Shown here: positions 8,878 through 17,193 of the stretch, in pieces | Layout: every line of letters begins with the position of its first letter | Position numbering within the stretch: the first letter of the stretch is position 1 | DNA from: an uncultured Faecalibacterium sp. | GTDB taxonomy: Bacteria; Bacillota; Clostridia; Oscillospirales; Ruminococcaceae | Direction of reading: 5' to 3' | NCBI GenBank assembly: GCA_934518555.1 | Contig: CAKSXW010000001.1 | Coordinates: 20,528 to 84,527, forward strand | DNA length: 64,000 bases | Position numbers and translations under genes: made by a program | Notes under the pieces: generated by a model | Databases searched by the model: none | Seen by the model: only the letters and a program-made list of their open reading frames with translations | What the model was told of the DNA's origin: nothing

Positions 8878-9663
8878 TTATAATTCCCCTTGCAGCTCCA
8901 CCATATCCCCCCAAAAACGCTTGGGGCAATGGCTCCTGCGGCAGGCCTCGTTGTGCCGGGCCTGGATCTCTAAGGTGCGGTAGAACTGGGTCCACAGGGC
9001 CTGGAACTGCCGCTCCTGTTCCCCGGGAGGGGGCAGCTCCAGAGGGGCTGCCAGCTCCAGCAGCTGGGTCCGGCGGCCCTGATGCAGCAGCACCGCCTGG
9101 TGGGTGGCGTCGTAGATCATAAAATCTTCCTCCGGGAACCGCCCACAAAAGTGGGGCCGCAGCAGAGGCAGAATGTAGTTTTTGGGGTGGATAACGGCCC
9201 CCAGCATCCCGTCGTGGTCCTCAAACCGCACAAAGCCCTGGAACTTGTCCACCTCCCAGTCCAGACTCTTTTTCATCTGGTACAGGGGGGCCACCTCCGG
9301 GTGGCCCTGCCGCTTTACGGTGCCGGGGCCCAGAGCGTAGGCCAGGTGCAAAAACCGGATCAGCAGCAGTTCCTTGTCCGGCTGGCCGGAGAGAAAATCC
9401 CGGCTGACCAGGTACTCGGTCTCCGGCCCCAGCCGGGTGCGAAAGCTGGCAAACACACGCTGGGCCAGGTCCGGCCGGGTGGGGATCTCCTTCACCGGGT
9501 AAAGGGTGGCGGTCTCCTGCTGGGGCGGCCACACCGCAAAGGGCAGCTCGTGGTGGGCAAAGCTCTCGTACACGCAGCACAAAAAGCCCTCAAAGCTGCC
9601 ATCGTACAGGTACACCACGTCGGCCTGGTGGAGGCGGCGTTTTACAGCTGGTTGGCCAGACAC
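8878..9663 (-). CDS. TIGR03915-type putative DNA metabolism protein (radical SAM partner)
   Basis: 261 residues. The opening VVYLYDGSFEGFLCCVYESF and the later motif ILPLLRPHFCGRFPEEDFMIYD are characteristic of the family that is almost always encoded beside a TIGR03916 radical SAM protein. Family members are predicted to act with it in DNA repair or modification, and no reaction is established. The C-terminus has a His/Cys-rich RHNEACRRSHCPKRFW motif. It overlaps the end of the upstream radical SAM gene by 22 bp, so the two are probably translationally coupled. Confidence 0.75.
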   Translation of the reverse strand: MSGQPAVKRRLHQADVVYLYDGSFEGFLCCVYESFAHHELPFAVWPPQQETATLYPVKEIPTRPDLAQRVFASFRTRLGPETEYLVSRDFLSGQPDKELLLIRFLHLAYALGPGTVKRQGHPEVAPLYQMKKSLDWEVDKFQGFVRFEDHDGMLGAVIHPKNYILPLLRPHFCGRFPEEDFMIYDATHQAVLLHQGRRTQLLELAAPLELPPPGEQERQFQALWTQFYRTLEIQARHNEACRRSHCPKRFWGDMVELQGEL

Positions 9664-11000
9664 GCCACCGCCTCCTCTCGCACCATGCGGATGGCGGCCC
9701 GGGGCGGCACCCCCTGGCCCACCAGATGGTCCACTGCCGGGGGGCTGAACAGGCTCAGCTGCTCACAATCCCCCTCAAACACCTGGGGGTCCACCAGAGC
9801 CCGGGTGATGCGCTGCCGCCCGGCAGTGCCCCGGCCCGGGTCGGCCCCGGCAAAGCCCCGGCAGGTGATAAAATATTGGGCACGCTTCAGCACCACGCCC
9901 ATGCGCTTCAGCTCCTGCAGCCCCAGAGCCGCCTGTTTCCGGGCCTGCCAGATGCGCCGGGCGGTCTTGGGGCCAATGCCCGGCACACGCAGCAGCATCT
10001 CAAAGGGGGCCCGGTTGATGTCCACCGGGAACAGCCCATAATGCTGCAAGGCCCAGTTGCATTTGGGGTCCAGATAGGGGTTAAAGTTGGGGTTTGCCGC
10101 ATCCAGGATCTCGTCGGCCTGGAACTGATAGAACCGCAGCAGCCAATCTGCCTGATACAGCCGATGCTCTCGCAGCAAGGGGGGCTTGGTGTCCAGAGCC
10201 GGCAGGCGGCTGTCCTGGGCCACCGGGATATAGGCAGAGTAGAACACCCGTTTCAAGCCGTATTTCTGGTACATCCCCTCAGTGAGCTTCAGGATGTGGT
10301 AATCCGTCTCCGGCGAGGCCCCCACGATCATCTGGGTGCTCTGGCCTGCCGGGGCAAACCGGGGTGCGTGGCGGTAAAGGGCCAGCTCCTGCTTGCTCTG
10401 GGCCCCGGATACGGCGATCTGCTTCATGGGCCTAAAAATGGAGTGGCGGCCCTTGTCCGGGGCCAGCAGGTTCAGGCTCTGCTCGCTGGGCAGCTCCACG
10501 TTGACGCTGAGGCGGTCGGCCAGATACCCCAGCTGCTGCACCAGCTCCGGGCTGGTGCCCGGGATGGCCTTGGCGTGGATGTAGCCCCCAAAGCGGTACT
10601 CCCCACGCAGCAGCCGCAGCACCTCCAGCATCCGCTCGGTGGTGTAGTCCGGGGTGCCCAGCACGGCGCTGGACAAAAACAACCCCTCGATGTAGTTGCG
10701 GCGGTAGAACTGGATGGTCAGCTCTGCCAGCTCCCGGGGGGCAAAGGTGGCCCGGGGCACGTCGTTGGACCGACGGTTGACGCAGTAGCTGCAATCAAAG
10801 GCGCAGCAGTTGGTCATCAGCACCTTCAGCAAGCTGACACAGCGGCCATCGGCGGTAAAGGTGTGGCAGCAGCCGGGGGCGTAGCAGCTGCCTACGGTGC
10901 CGGGCCGGGCGGTGCGGGAGGCTCCGCTGGAGGTGCAGGCCACGTCGTACTTGGCACTGTCTGCCAGGATGGTCAGCTTGTCCATCAGGCTTTGTTCCAT
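9642..11000 (-). CDS. TIGR03916-type DNA modification/repair radical SAM protein
   Basis: 452 residues from ATG 11000, which follows GGGAGGT by 8 nt; a longer frame to 11060 lacks a ribosome site. The radical SAM signature CAFDCSYC (CX3CX2C) lies near residue 80. A second Cys-rich stretch is near 40 (GSCYAPGCCH). A helix-hairpin-helix DNA-binding motif (RVPGIGPKTARRI) is at about 340-352. The family is linked to DNA repair by its HhH motif and its partner; the substrate is unknown. It lies downstream of an S24 repressor gene, which suggests control by DNA damage. Confidence 0.8.
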   Translation of the reverse strand: MEQSLMDKLTILADSAKYDVACTSSGASRTARPGTVGSCYAPGCCHTFTADGRCVSLLKVLMTNCCAFDCSYCVNRRSNDVPRATFAPRELAELTIQFYRRNYIEGLFLSSAVLGTPDYTTERMLEVLRLLRGEYRFGGYIHAKAIPGTSPELVQQLGYLADRLSVNVELPSEQSLNLLAPDKGRHSIFRPMKQIAVSGAQSKQELALYRHAPRFAPAGQSTQMIVGASPETDYHILKLTEGMYQKYGLKRVFYSAYIPVAQDSRLPALDTKPPLLREHRLYQADWLLRFYQFQADEILDAANPNFNPYLDPKCNWALQHYGLFPVDINRAPFEMLLRVPGIGPKTARRIWQARKQAALGLQELKRMGVVLKRAQYFITCRGFAGADPGRGTAGRQRITRALVDPQVFEGDCEQLSLFSPPAVDHLVGQGVPPRAAIRMVREEAVACLANQL

Positions 11001-11076
11001 AAAAATGCACCTCCCGGGCTGAAAAGGGGATAAAAAAGAAAGCCATTGGCAGTGCTGCAAATGGCTTTGGGGAACA

Positions 11077-11110
11077 GAGAGGGGCCGGGCACCGCACCCT
11101 GGCCCCTCTC
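11077..11110 (-). terminator. Hairpin after the S24 repressor gene
   Basis: GAGAGGGGCC / GGCCCCTCTC stem just downstream of the repressor stop on the minus strand. There is no clear T-run, so it may be an attenuator or processing site rather than a full terminator. Confidence 0.45.
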
Positions 11111-11122
11111 CGGCTGCTTATC

Positions 11123-11755
11123 TTACCACTTCGCCTTGGTTTCCACCACACGGCCTGCAACGTGCAGGTGGTTCAGCTCTTCGCCCTTAATGACCATCTC
11201 GCTGTAGGCCGGGTTAAAGGGCTGCAGCACCACGCAGTTGCCCCGCTGGATGTAACGCTTCAGGGTGCCTTCGCCTTCGTCGCCGTAGATCAGCACCCCC
11301 AGGTCCCCGTTTTCCAGGGTGTCCTGCTTGTGCACCAGGGCCAGGTCACCGTCCTGGATCCGGGGCTCCATGCTGTCGCCCCGTACCACCAGATAAAAGT
11401 AGTTGGCCGGGTCCTTTACCCGGGCATACTCCTGGCCGTAGTCTTCCTCAAAGGCCAGGGCCCCATAACCGGCTTTTACGGTGCCGATCACCGGGATCAG
11501 GCTCTCGGAATAGCTGCCAAAGAACCGCTCCTCCGGGGCCGAAACATTGCTCAGGGGCCGGTACAGCCCCAGCAGATAATCGGCGGTGGTGTTCAGCAGC
11601 TCAGCGATCCGGGCCACGGTGGAGGGGTCCGGGGAGGATTTGCCGCTTTCCCACTTGCCGACGGCCTGCTGGGTCACGCCGAGCTTTGCGGCAAGCTCTG
11701 CCTGGCTGACGCCCTGTTTTTTGCGGCACTGCTTCAATAGCTCTGAAAACGACAT
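11123..11755 (-). CDS. XRE-S24 (LexA/CI-like) self-cleaving repressor
   Basis: 210 residues from ATG 11755 (AAGGAG 7 nt upstream). Residues 1-65 are an XRE helix-turn-helix (VSQAELAAKLGVTQQAVGKW). Residues ~90-210 are a peptidase S24 domain with a candidate Ala-Gly cleavage bond (VKAGYG), the Ser of RGDSMEP and the Lys of GTLKRY. Such proteins repress until RecA-stimulated autocleavage. It is outside the prophage and is followed by two DNA-repair genes, so it may be a host damage regulator. A decayed-phage origin cannot be excluded. Confidence 0.8.
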   Translation of the reverse strand: MSFSELLKQCRKKQGVSQAELAAKLGVTQQAVGKWESGKSSPDPSTVARIAELLNTTADYLLGLYRPLSNVSAPEERFFGSYSESLIPVIGTVKAGYGALAFEEDYGQEYARVKDPANYFYLVVRGDSMEPRIQDGDLALVHKQDTLENGDLGVLIYGDEGEGTLKRYIQRGNCVVLQPFNPAYSEMVIKGEELNHLHVAGRVVETKAKW

Positions 11756-11799
11756 GGTAATTCTCCTTTGCACCGAGAAATGGGTTTTTTGATGGTTTT

Positions 11800-11828
11800 A
11801 TTATACAACAAAAAGGTGTTTCTGTAAA
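11800..11828 (-). promoter_or_regulatory. Promoter of the S24 repressor gene
   Basis: Minus strand TTTACA (11823-11828), 17-bp spacer, TATAAT (11800-11805). An inverted repeat GTTG-TGGCAC-CAAC at 11857-11870 is a possible operator. Confidence 0.7.
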
Positions 11829-11909
11829 GAGCTTTGGGGGCACTGGGCAAAAAAAGGTTGTGGCACCAACGCATTTTAAATTTAGCCGTGAAAATTTTTG
11901 TAATAAGGC

Positions 11910-11938
11910 TTGACAGAACCCGGTAAATCTGGTAAAGT
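11910..11938 (+). promoter_or_regulatory. Promoter of the serine tRNA genes
   Basis: TTGACA (11910-11915), 17-bp spacer, TAAAGT (11933-11938), 40 bp before tRNA-Ser(UGA). Confidence 0.65.
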
Positions 11939-11977
11939 AAATAGGCATTCGACACGGCGTGAGCCGGGTGCCCACAA

Positions 11978-12065
11978 GGAGAGATGTCCGAGTGGTTTAA
12001 GGAAGCAGTCTTGAAAACTGCCGTGCGGCAACGCACCGTGGGTTCGAATCCCACTCTCTCCGCCA
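11978..12065 (+). tRNA. tRNA-Ser (anticodon UGA)
   Basis: Full cloverleaf: acceptor GGAGAGA/TCTCTCC, anticodon stem GCAGT/ACTGC with loop CTTGAAA, long class II variable arm, T-loop TTCGAAT, and CCA encoded at 12063-12065. Confidence 0.95.
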
Positions 12066-12097
12066 TTTTTTTGAATCAGTGTAACACACTTTGCTCT

Positions 12098-12191
12098 GGA
12101 GTAGTACTCAAGAGGCCGAAGAGGCGCCCCTGCTAAGGGCGTAGGTCGTCTAAACAACGGCGCGAGGGTTCAAATCCCTCCTACTCCGCCA
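12098..12191 (+). tRNA. tRNA-Ser (anticodon GCU), prophage attachment gene
   Basis: Acceptor GGAGTAG/CTACTCC, anticodon stem CGCCC/GGGCG with loop CTGCTAA (GCU), long variable arm, T-loop TTCAAAT, CCA at 12189-12191. The 3' part from the anticodon loop onward is duplicated at 40438, so the gene stays whole after phage insertion. Confidence 0.95.
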
Positions 12192-12197
12192 AGAAAA
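12130..12197 (+). repeat. attL (68-bp core repeat)
   Basis: Identical to 40438-40505. It starts at CTGCTAAGGG in the tRNA anticodon loop and ends at AAGAAAA after the CCA. Confidence 0.9.
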
Positions 12198-12233
12198 TCC
12201 CTCGTAGTTTCGTGAAAACTGCGGGGGATTTTC
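12194..12233 (+). terminator. Terminator after tRNA-Ser(GCU)
   Basis: AAAATCCC...AGTTT / AAAACT...GGGATTTT hairpin directly after attL. It is supplied by phage DNA. A comparable hairpin follows attR. Confidence 0.65.
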
Positions 12234-12303
12234 CTTTTGCTTTTTCTTTACGCTTCGGCACAGACCGCAAAAGGCCGCACCAGTTGCCTGCATGGTTGCC
12301 AAC

Positions 12304-12340
12304 AAAAACCACCCCCGAGAGCATCTGCTCCCGGGGGTGT
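12304..12340 (-). terminator. Terminator of the phage late operon
   Basis: Read leftward: ACACCCCCGGGAGCA / TGCTCTCGGGGGTGGT, followed by TTTTTG. It lies 44 bp downstream of the holin gene. Confidence 0.8.
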
Positions 12341-12383
12341 TGCTATGTCACGGCATTGCTGCCTACGTTATGTAGGCGGTTGC

Positions 12384-12710
12384 TTACAGGCTGCGCTGGT
12401 TGGCGGCGAGGGCCTTCTTCATCATCCACACGGCCTTTTCGATGACAGCGTCCAGCACCTCATCGGTGATGATGGGCTTGAGCCAGTCCGGCAGGGCGGA
12501 GCGGAGGGCCGCAAAGACCTGGGCCTTTTTCTTGGCACCCTGGCCGCTGCCCATGATGCTGTCCTCGGCCAGGGTCACCAGCTCCAGGGCCCAGGCCTTG
12601 ACGTACTGCTTATAGCCCAGACGGATGGCACCCACTGCCAAGGACACAAAACCCAGGGCCATCAGCACCAGGGCCACCGGGGCCGGGATAAAACTAAGCA
12701 TTGCTTCCAT
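12384..12710 (-). CDS. Phage holin, LLH family
   Basis: 108 residues from ATG 12710 (AAAGGA 8 nt upstream). It has one N-terminal membrane segment (PVALVLMALGFVSLAVGAI). A soluble helical C-terminus carries the family pattern of Tyr-Val-x-Ala, an acidic stretch (TLAEDSIMGSG) and a final amphipathic helix (AVIEKAVWMMKKAL). This matches holins of the Lactobacillus phage LL-H type. It is the last gene of the late operon and differs from the two-segment holin at 3779. Confidence 0.75.
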   Translation of the reverse strand: MEAMLSFIPAPVALVLMALGFVSLAVGAIRLGYKQYVKAWALELVTLAEDSIMGSGQGAKKKAQVFAALRSALPDWLKPIITDEVLDAVIEKAVWMMKKALAANQRSL

Positions 12711-12712
12711 GA

Positions 12713-12970
12713 TCAAATTCCTTTCTTCTGTTCCAGATCAGCGATGCGGTGGTTGGCCACCTTGATCTGCTCCTCCATCACTGGCACACGCTGGGCAAAG
12801 TTGTTGTGGAGACGCACCTCTCGGGTCAGCTCCTCCAGCTTGGTGTCGGTGATGGCTTGCTGCTTGTCCAGTTTGGCATCCATGTCCTTGGCGGCCCGGT
12901 TGTTGGCGTAGATGGTGCCCACAAGGCCCAGGATGCCCGTGATCAGCGCCACGACGATGGCCTCACTCAT
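12713..12970 (-). CDS. XhlA-like membrane-associated lysis protein
   Basis: 85 residues from ATG 12970. One membrane segment (IVVALITGILGLVGTIYA) is followed by a heptad-rich helix (TDTKLEELTREVRL ... EEQIKVANHRIADLE). The second half is nearly the same as the protein at 3552-3779. Compared with that copy it has an extra ~14-residue charged stretch (RAAKDMDAKLDKQQ). It sits between endolysin and holin, overlapping the endolysin stop by 4 bp. Confidence 0.65.
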   Translation of the reverse strand: MSEAIVVALITGILGLVGTIYANNRAAKDMDAKLDKQQAITDTKLEELTREVRLHNNFAQRVPVMEEQIKVANHRIADLEQKKGI

Positions 12971-13623
12971 GCGCCCTCCCGGAGCCGGGTAAGGCCCTTC
13001 TTTGCAATGATCTTGGCGTAGTCCTTGTAGGCGTGGGACAGGTCCACGTTGCCGCTGACGCCGGGGACCCTGGCGGTGCTGGTGTACTGCCACAGACCAA
13101 AGGGCCACCCGGGGGTGGGTTTGCTTTTGCGGTAGGCTGCCAGCCATACATCGTAGGGCTTCAGAGCAGCACCGCCCATGTACAGGTGGGTCTGGGCAAA
13201 GTACAGCCCGGTGTACAGCAGGGCGTAAAAGCCCCACCGCTCCACCGTGGCCAGCTGGTAGGCCGCCAGATCGGTGAGGGCCTGCTGGCCCAGGGACGTC
13301 AGGACGGCGTCCTCCAGGTCCACGGCCACCGGCAGCTGCACCGTTTTGCCCGTGAGCACGGTGCGGAGCAGCGCCAGCTCGGCATCTGCCTGGGCTTTGG
13401 TGACGGCCTTGCTGTAGTAGTACACCCCCACCGGGATGCCCAGCCGGGTGCAATCGGCATAGTTGCGCTCAAAGGTTGGGTCCCAGTAAGGCTTGCTGGG
13501 CTTGCCGTCGGCGGAGTTACCCAGGGCCCGGAGCATCACCCCGGACACCAGGCCGCTGGCCTTTACAGCGTCCCAGTCGATGGAGCCCTGCCACCGGGAG
13601 ACGTCCATGATATCACTGGTCAT
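12967..13623 (-). CDS. GH25 muramidase endolysin
   Basis: 218 residues. Glycoside hydrolase family 25 signatures: DVSRWQGSIDW at the N-terminus (catalytic-barrel first strand), PVAVDLED near 98-105 (catalytic acids), WLAAYR near 160 and GLWQYTSTARVPG near 175. It cleaves the glycan strand of peptidoglycan at the end of the lytic cycle. There is no separate wall-binding domain and no signal peptide, so export needs the holin. It overlaps the preceding XkdX-like gene by 11 bp. Confidence 0.85.
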   Translation of the reverse strand: MTSDIMDVSRWQGSIDWDAVKASGLVSGVMLRALGNSADGKPSKPYWDPTFERNYADCTRLGIPVGVYYYSKAVTKAQADAELALLRTVLTGKTVQLPVAVDLEDAVLTSLGQQALTDLAAYQLATVERWGFYALLYTGLYFAQTHLYMGGAALKPYDVWLAAYRKSKPTPGWPFGLWQYTSTARVPGVSGNVDLSHAYKDYAKIIAKKGLTRLREGA

Positions 13624-13771
13624 TGTGGTCCTCCTTGCCGTCCAGCAGGGCTTTCAGCTCCTGGTACTGGTCCGCCGTCAGGCGGTCGGCGGCAAAAAAG
13701 ATATCCAGCTTTTCCGCCAGGCCAGCGGTCTGGCCCCGTTGGATCATGCGTTTGCAGATACGGTACAACAT
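13613..13771 (-). CDS. XkdX-like small phage protein
   Basis: 52 residues from ATG 13771, after AAAGGAGG. The first 39 residues are identical to the copy at 2978-3136, and the tails differ (KALLDGKEDHNDQ here). It lies between the fibre and endolysin genes, as usual for XkdX relatives. Confidence 0.65.
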   Translation of the reverse strand: MLYRICKRMIQRGQTAGLAEKLDIFFAADRLTADQYQELKALLDGKEDHNDQ

Positions 13772-13788
13772 TTTATGCAGTCCTCCTT

Positions 13789-15327
13789 TCAGGTGATGGT
13801 GGGGTCTACCCCGGCTTCCAGCAGGGTCAGGCGGTATTCCTGGTCCACAGCCACAGCTTCGGCATCGGCCTGGGCGGCCTGGGTCTCAGTGAGCAGGTCT
13901 GCAATGGTGGGGTAGTGGTAGCCGGAGAGCCAGATGTCTACGGTGTAACCGCCGGTAGTTCCGATGCCGCCTGCCAGCTCAAAGTGCAGGGTCCCGTCTG
14001 TCCGGAAAGTTGTGTTGGACGGAAAAGACGTGCCCTTGCCGAAGTCATGATTCACGGTGCCGCCTTTTGCGATGTCTACTTCTTTACCGTATGAGTGGGA
14101 GCTATCGTTGTACCTCGACTTGACGTGCACATAGTCAAGGCCGTCTGGCATCTTGATGTCGTAGGTTTTCCACTTTGTTCCAGTCGTTACATGGTAGTTC
14201 CACACCAGCCGGGGCTCCGACTTTACCGCCACGGCAGCGACGATCTTGTCGTTGAGGGTCTTGCCGCTGAGGGTGCCGTCCGGGGCAATGTCCAGGTAGT
14301 CCCCCACCTTTACGCCGCCCAGCTGGTCCGCTGTGGCGACAGGCAGGGTGTAGGGTGTGCCGAACTTGGCGTCGGCCTGGTCCTTAGTGTATCGCTGGGC
14401 CAGGGCGTCGCCGGTGGCCTTAGCGTCGGCAGGGGCGCCGTCCATGGTCAGGGTCTTATCGGTGCCAGCGGCGGCCTTGGCCTCGGAGGCACTTTTGGCG
14501 GCAGCCTGGGCACTGGTGGCGGCGGCAGAGGCACTGCCTGCCGCTGCGGTCTCAGCCTGGGCGGCTGCGGCTGCGCTGCTGGCTGCCTCCTGGGCTTTGT
14601 TGGTGGCGGTGGAGGCACTGCCTGCCGCCGCCGACTGGCTGGAGCTTGCGGCCTGGGCACTCTTGGCGGCAGCCTGGGCCTGGGTGGCGGCGGTGGATGC
14701 GCTGGAGGCAGCGTCGGTCTGGCTTTTGGCGGCGCCTGCTGCCGACTGCTCTGCGGCCTGGGCACTGGCGGTGGCGGTCTCCTCCAACCCGGCCACCTTG
14801 GCCTTGGCCTGCTCCACCAGCTGGGCCGTGGGGATGCCGGTTACCCCGTCCCTCATGACGCCGCAGACGGCCTCGTCGGCCCGGGTGTCGGCGAGGTCGG
14901 CACTGGTGATGGCGGTGCTGCCTGCCTTGCGAGTGACCAGTGCCAGGCCCAGGTCGTAGACAAGGCCTGTCCGGGTGATCTCCGGGGCCGTGGGGCTGGC
15001 AGAGTCCGGCTCGCCGGGCAGCACCAGCAGCCGGGTCTTGCGTGCAGCGGCGTCGTACCGCAGCACGATGCGGTCCAGCCGGGTGCGAGTTCCGTCTGCT
15101 GTGGGCAGTTCCACCGTTTGCGGATCCCGGCACAGGACACTGTACCCGGTCCAGCGGTCCGGGTGGATCCAGGCTCTGCCTGGGGCCACCGTCACGCTGG
15201 TGCCGCCGGATGCAGTGACGGCAAAGTCCTCCTCTGCGCTGTAGACACCGCTCTGGCGAGTGGAAAAATAGCCTGCTGCATCGGCAGCATCAAACTGGTA
15301 GTTGTCCAGGGGATAGGTTACGATCAA
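13789..15327 (-). CDS. Prophage tail fibre / receptor-binding protein
   Basis: 512 residues from TTG 15327 (GGAGGTAAGAAAG just upstream). The N-terminal ~150 residues are a structured baseplate-joining domain. Residues ~155-300 are a long Ala/Ser/Gln coiled coil with repeated SAASSAQA-type units. The C-terminal ~195 residues form the receptor-binding head, which differs from the head encoded at 1320-2960 at only about 17 positions. The N-terminal parts of the two fibres are unrelated, so the head is a shared, exchangeable module. Confidence 0.8.
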   Translation of the reverse strand: MIVTYPLDNYQFDAADAAGYFSTRQSGVYSAEEDFAVTASGGTSVTVAPGRAWIHPDRWTGYSVLCRDPQTVELPTADGTRTRLDRIVLRYDAAARKTRLLVLPGEPDSASPTAPEITRTGLVYDLGLALVTRKAGSTAITSADLADTRADEAVCGVMRDGVTGIPTAQLVEQAKAKVAGLEETATASAQAAEQSAAGAAKSQTDAASSASTAATQAQAAAKSAQAASSSQSAAAGSASTATNKAQEAASSAAAAAQAETAAAGSASAAATSAQAAAKSASEAKAAAGTDKTLTMDGAPADAKATGDALAQRYTKDQADAKFGTPYTLPVATADQLGGVKVGDYLDIAPDGTLSGKTLNDKIVAAVAVKSEPRLVWNYHVTTGTKWKTYDIKMPDGLDYVHVKSRYNDSSHSYGKEVDIAKGGTVNHDFGKGTSFPSNTTFRTDGTLHFELAGGIGTTGGYTVDIWLSGYHYPTIADLLTETQAAQADAEAVAVDQEYRLTLLEAGVDPTIT

Positions 15328-15332
15328 CTTTC

Positions 15333-16346
15333 TTACCTCCTTCTGATGACAGGGGTGCCCACGGTGATCTTCCGGGTCTCAGAGCCGCCTTTACTGGTGA
15401 TCTCCATCTCCGTCACCCGGGCAGAGGCTGTGAGCCGGACGCCGTCCACGATGCAGGTCACGATATCCCCCAGCTGGGCACGATCATCTGCCGGCACAAA
15501 GGTCAGGCTGTCCACCCGGGTGTGCTCCAGCAGCTTGGCCACGCCTCGCATGGCCAGTCGGTCCAGATAACTTTTGTCTGCCGTGGTCTCGCCCTCGTTG
15601 GGCTGTAGGTCCCTGGCATCCACGATGATCTCATGTCGGTCACTGCCAGTGCTGCCGATGTCTCCCACCACCACCTGGGCCCGGGTGGACTCCTCTCCTG
15701 CGCCCAGCACTAAGGCAACGTTGGCGTAGGAGACGTCACTGAGCTTGATCTGCACACTTTCCAAATTGCCGTAGGCCAGCTTGTACTTCAGGTTCGGATT
15801 TTGCTCCGGTCGGTACAGACCAAACAGCAGCCGCTTTTCGGCATTGCTGCCGATCATACGGACCCGGTATCCCACGTCCAGAGCCTGGCAGACAGTCTGG
15901 ATGTACTCGTAGAGACTTTTGCAGCTCAGCTGCTGGGCGTAGGTCAGGCCGATGCCTGCCGCCTCATCCAGGGCAAGGCCCGGGATCCCACGCCCCCCTG
16001 CAAAGCACTCCTCAAAGAGCCCTCGCAGGGCCGTCTCGGCATCCTGGTTTGCGATGACAGTGGTGCTGACTCGCTGGCGGCACAGATCTGTCAGCGGATA
16101 GCCCGTTACCACCCAGGTCTTGCCCCGGCTCTCGTTATAGGCTGCCCGCAGGACCACTGCATTGGTGGTGCCATGCTCTCGCAGATAGCGGCCCGGAGCC
16201 AGCAGCTGGGCGTTTGCAGCGGTATTTTCCACCTCCAGCAAAAAGCTGCCGTCGGTGTTGTAGCCCTGCTTCCAGCTCATGGACTTCCAGCTTTCCACTT
16301 GCTGGATGGTGGCCAGGGTGGCAGGGTCGATCACGTCAAAAATCAT
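15333..16346 (-). CDS. Tail-tip protein, siphovirus ReqiPepy6 Gp37-like
   Basis: 337 residues from ATG 16346. The N-terminal MIFDVIDPATLATIQQVESWKS segment, the repeated strand pattern and the GDIVTCIVDG motif near the C-terminus match Gp37-like baseplate hub proteins. Those proteins link the distal tail ring to the fibre. It is encoded between the distal tail protein and the fibre, overlapping the former by 11 bp. Confidence 0.7.
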   Translation of the reverse strand: MIFDVIDPATLATIQQVESWKSMSWKQGYNTDGSFLLEVENTAANAQLLAPGRYLREHGTTNAVVLRAAYNESRGKTWVVTGYPLTDLCRQRVSTTVIANQDAETALRGLFEECFAGGRGIPGLALDEAAGIGLTYAQQLSCKSLYEYIQTVCQALDVGYRVRMIGSNAEKRLLFGLYRPEQNPNLKYKLAYGNLESVQIKLSDVSYANVALVLGAGEESTRAQVVVGDIGSTGSDRHEIIVDARDLQPNEGETTADKSYLDRLAMRGVAKLLEHTRVDSLTFVPADDRAQLGDIVTCIVDGVRLTASARVTEMEITSKGGSETRKITVGTPVIRRR

Positions 16347-17193
16347 CCGGATACACCCCCATGTAAGCAGCCCGGAAGGTCACACTGCACTGCAGGTCAT
16401 CGGCACCGCTGTCTGCATCGGACTTCAACAGGTTGCTGCCGGAGTCCAGATAAAGCAGGTCGCTGTCATCGTCCAGGCACGCAAAAGCGTCCTCCACGAC
16501 ACCTGCTGTGATCCGCCGGACCTGCAGCTGGTTGTTTTCCCGGAATACTTTGAGCTGCTGGCCCTCGGCCAGGTCTGTGATCAGCCGCAGTTTTGCCCCG
16601 GTCACGCAGTTCAGCAGCACCGGGTTTTTTACAGGCAGTCCGGCCTCAAAGACTGCCGTGAAAGGAGCCCGGAAGTCTCCGTGGTTCCGTACATCCACAA
16701 ATGCGCTCCGGTTCCGCACACCAAAGTGGTGGGGCGTGCCGTAGTTTACCGGAAAGCTGAACCCCGGCGTGTAGCCGCCCAGCAGTACCGACGTGGCCGT
16801 CATGCTCTGCCAGTAAGGCAGACGGCAGTAGACCATGGCCGAGAAGGTACGCTGGTTCCGGCTGCCTGGGGTCCGCACCACATAGGGGGACCGCTTGATA
16901 ACGTACTCGCAGAAATAAGCGTCATTCAGGATCAGCTTGCCGCTGGATAGCGGCGGCAAGGCTTGCAGCAGCTCCTTGGCGGCTGCAGCCGTCCGGCATT
17001 CCCCGGTGATAGTCCGTACAACGCCTCCAACGGTCTGGCCCGTGATACTCTCGCCGATCTGGTTGACGCCCTGGGAGGTGGAGACCGTGACATCCACGCC
17101 GGAGATAGGTTCCAGATTCCCGTCCAGACCTGTGCCGGCATTGATATAGACTGTCCGCCCGGTGGCAGACTGGAAGGTGAGCTTATACGCCAA
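16336..17193 (-). CDS. Distal tail (Dit-like) protein
   Basis: 285 residues if read from TTG 17193, which follows AAAGGAG by 8 nt; an in-frame ATG at 17226 would put the ribosome site inside the gene. The N-terminal domain (YKLTFQSATGRTVYIN) and the order after the tape measure are those of Dit/ORF46-type baseplate ring proteins, which join the tail tube to the tip. The stop overlaps the Gp37-like gene. Confidence 0.65.
   Translation of the reverse strand: MAYKLTFQSATGRTVYINAGTGLDGNLEPISGVDVTVSTSQGVNQIGESITGQTVGGVVRTITGECRTAAAAKELLQALPPLSSGKLILNDAYFCEYVIKRSPYVVRTPGSRNQRTFSAMVYCRLPYWQSMTATSVLLGGYTPGFSFPVNYGTPHHFGVRNRSAFVDVRNHGDFRAPFTAVFEAGLPVKNPVLLNCVTGAKLRLITDLAEGQQLKVFRENNQLQVRRITAGVVEDAFACLDDDSDLLYLDSGSNLLKSDADSGADDLQCSVTFRAAYMGVYPDDF

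Noticed and set aside
11734-12066. Minus-strand frame reading GFEPTVRCRTAVFKTASLNHS
   Set aside because: A well-known false protein made by translating antisense to tRNA-Ser.
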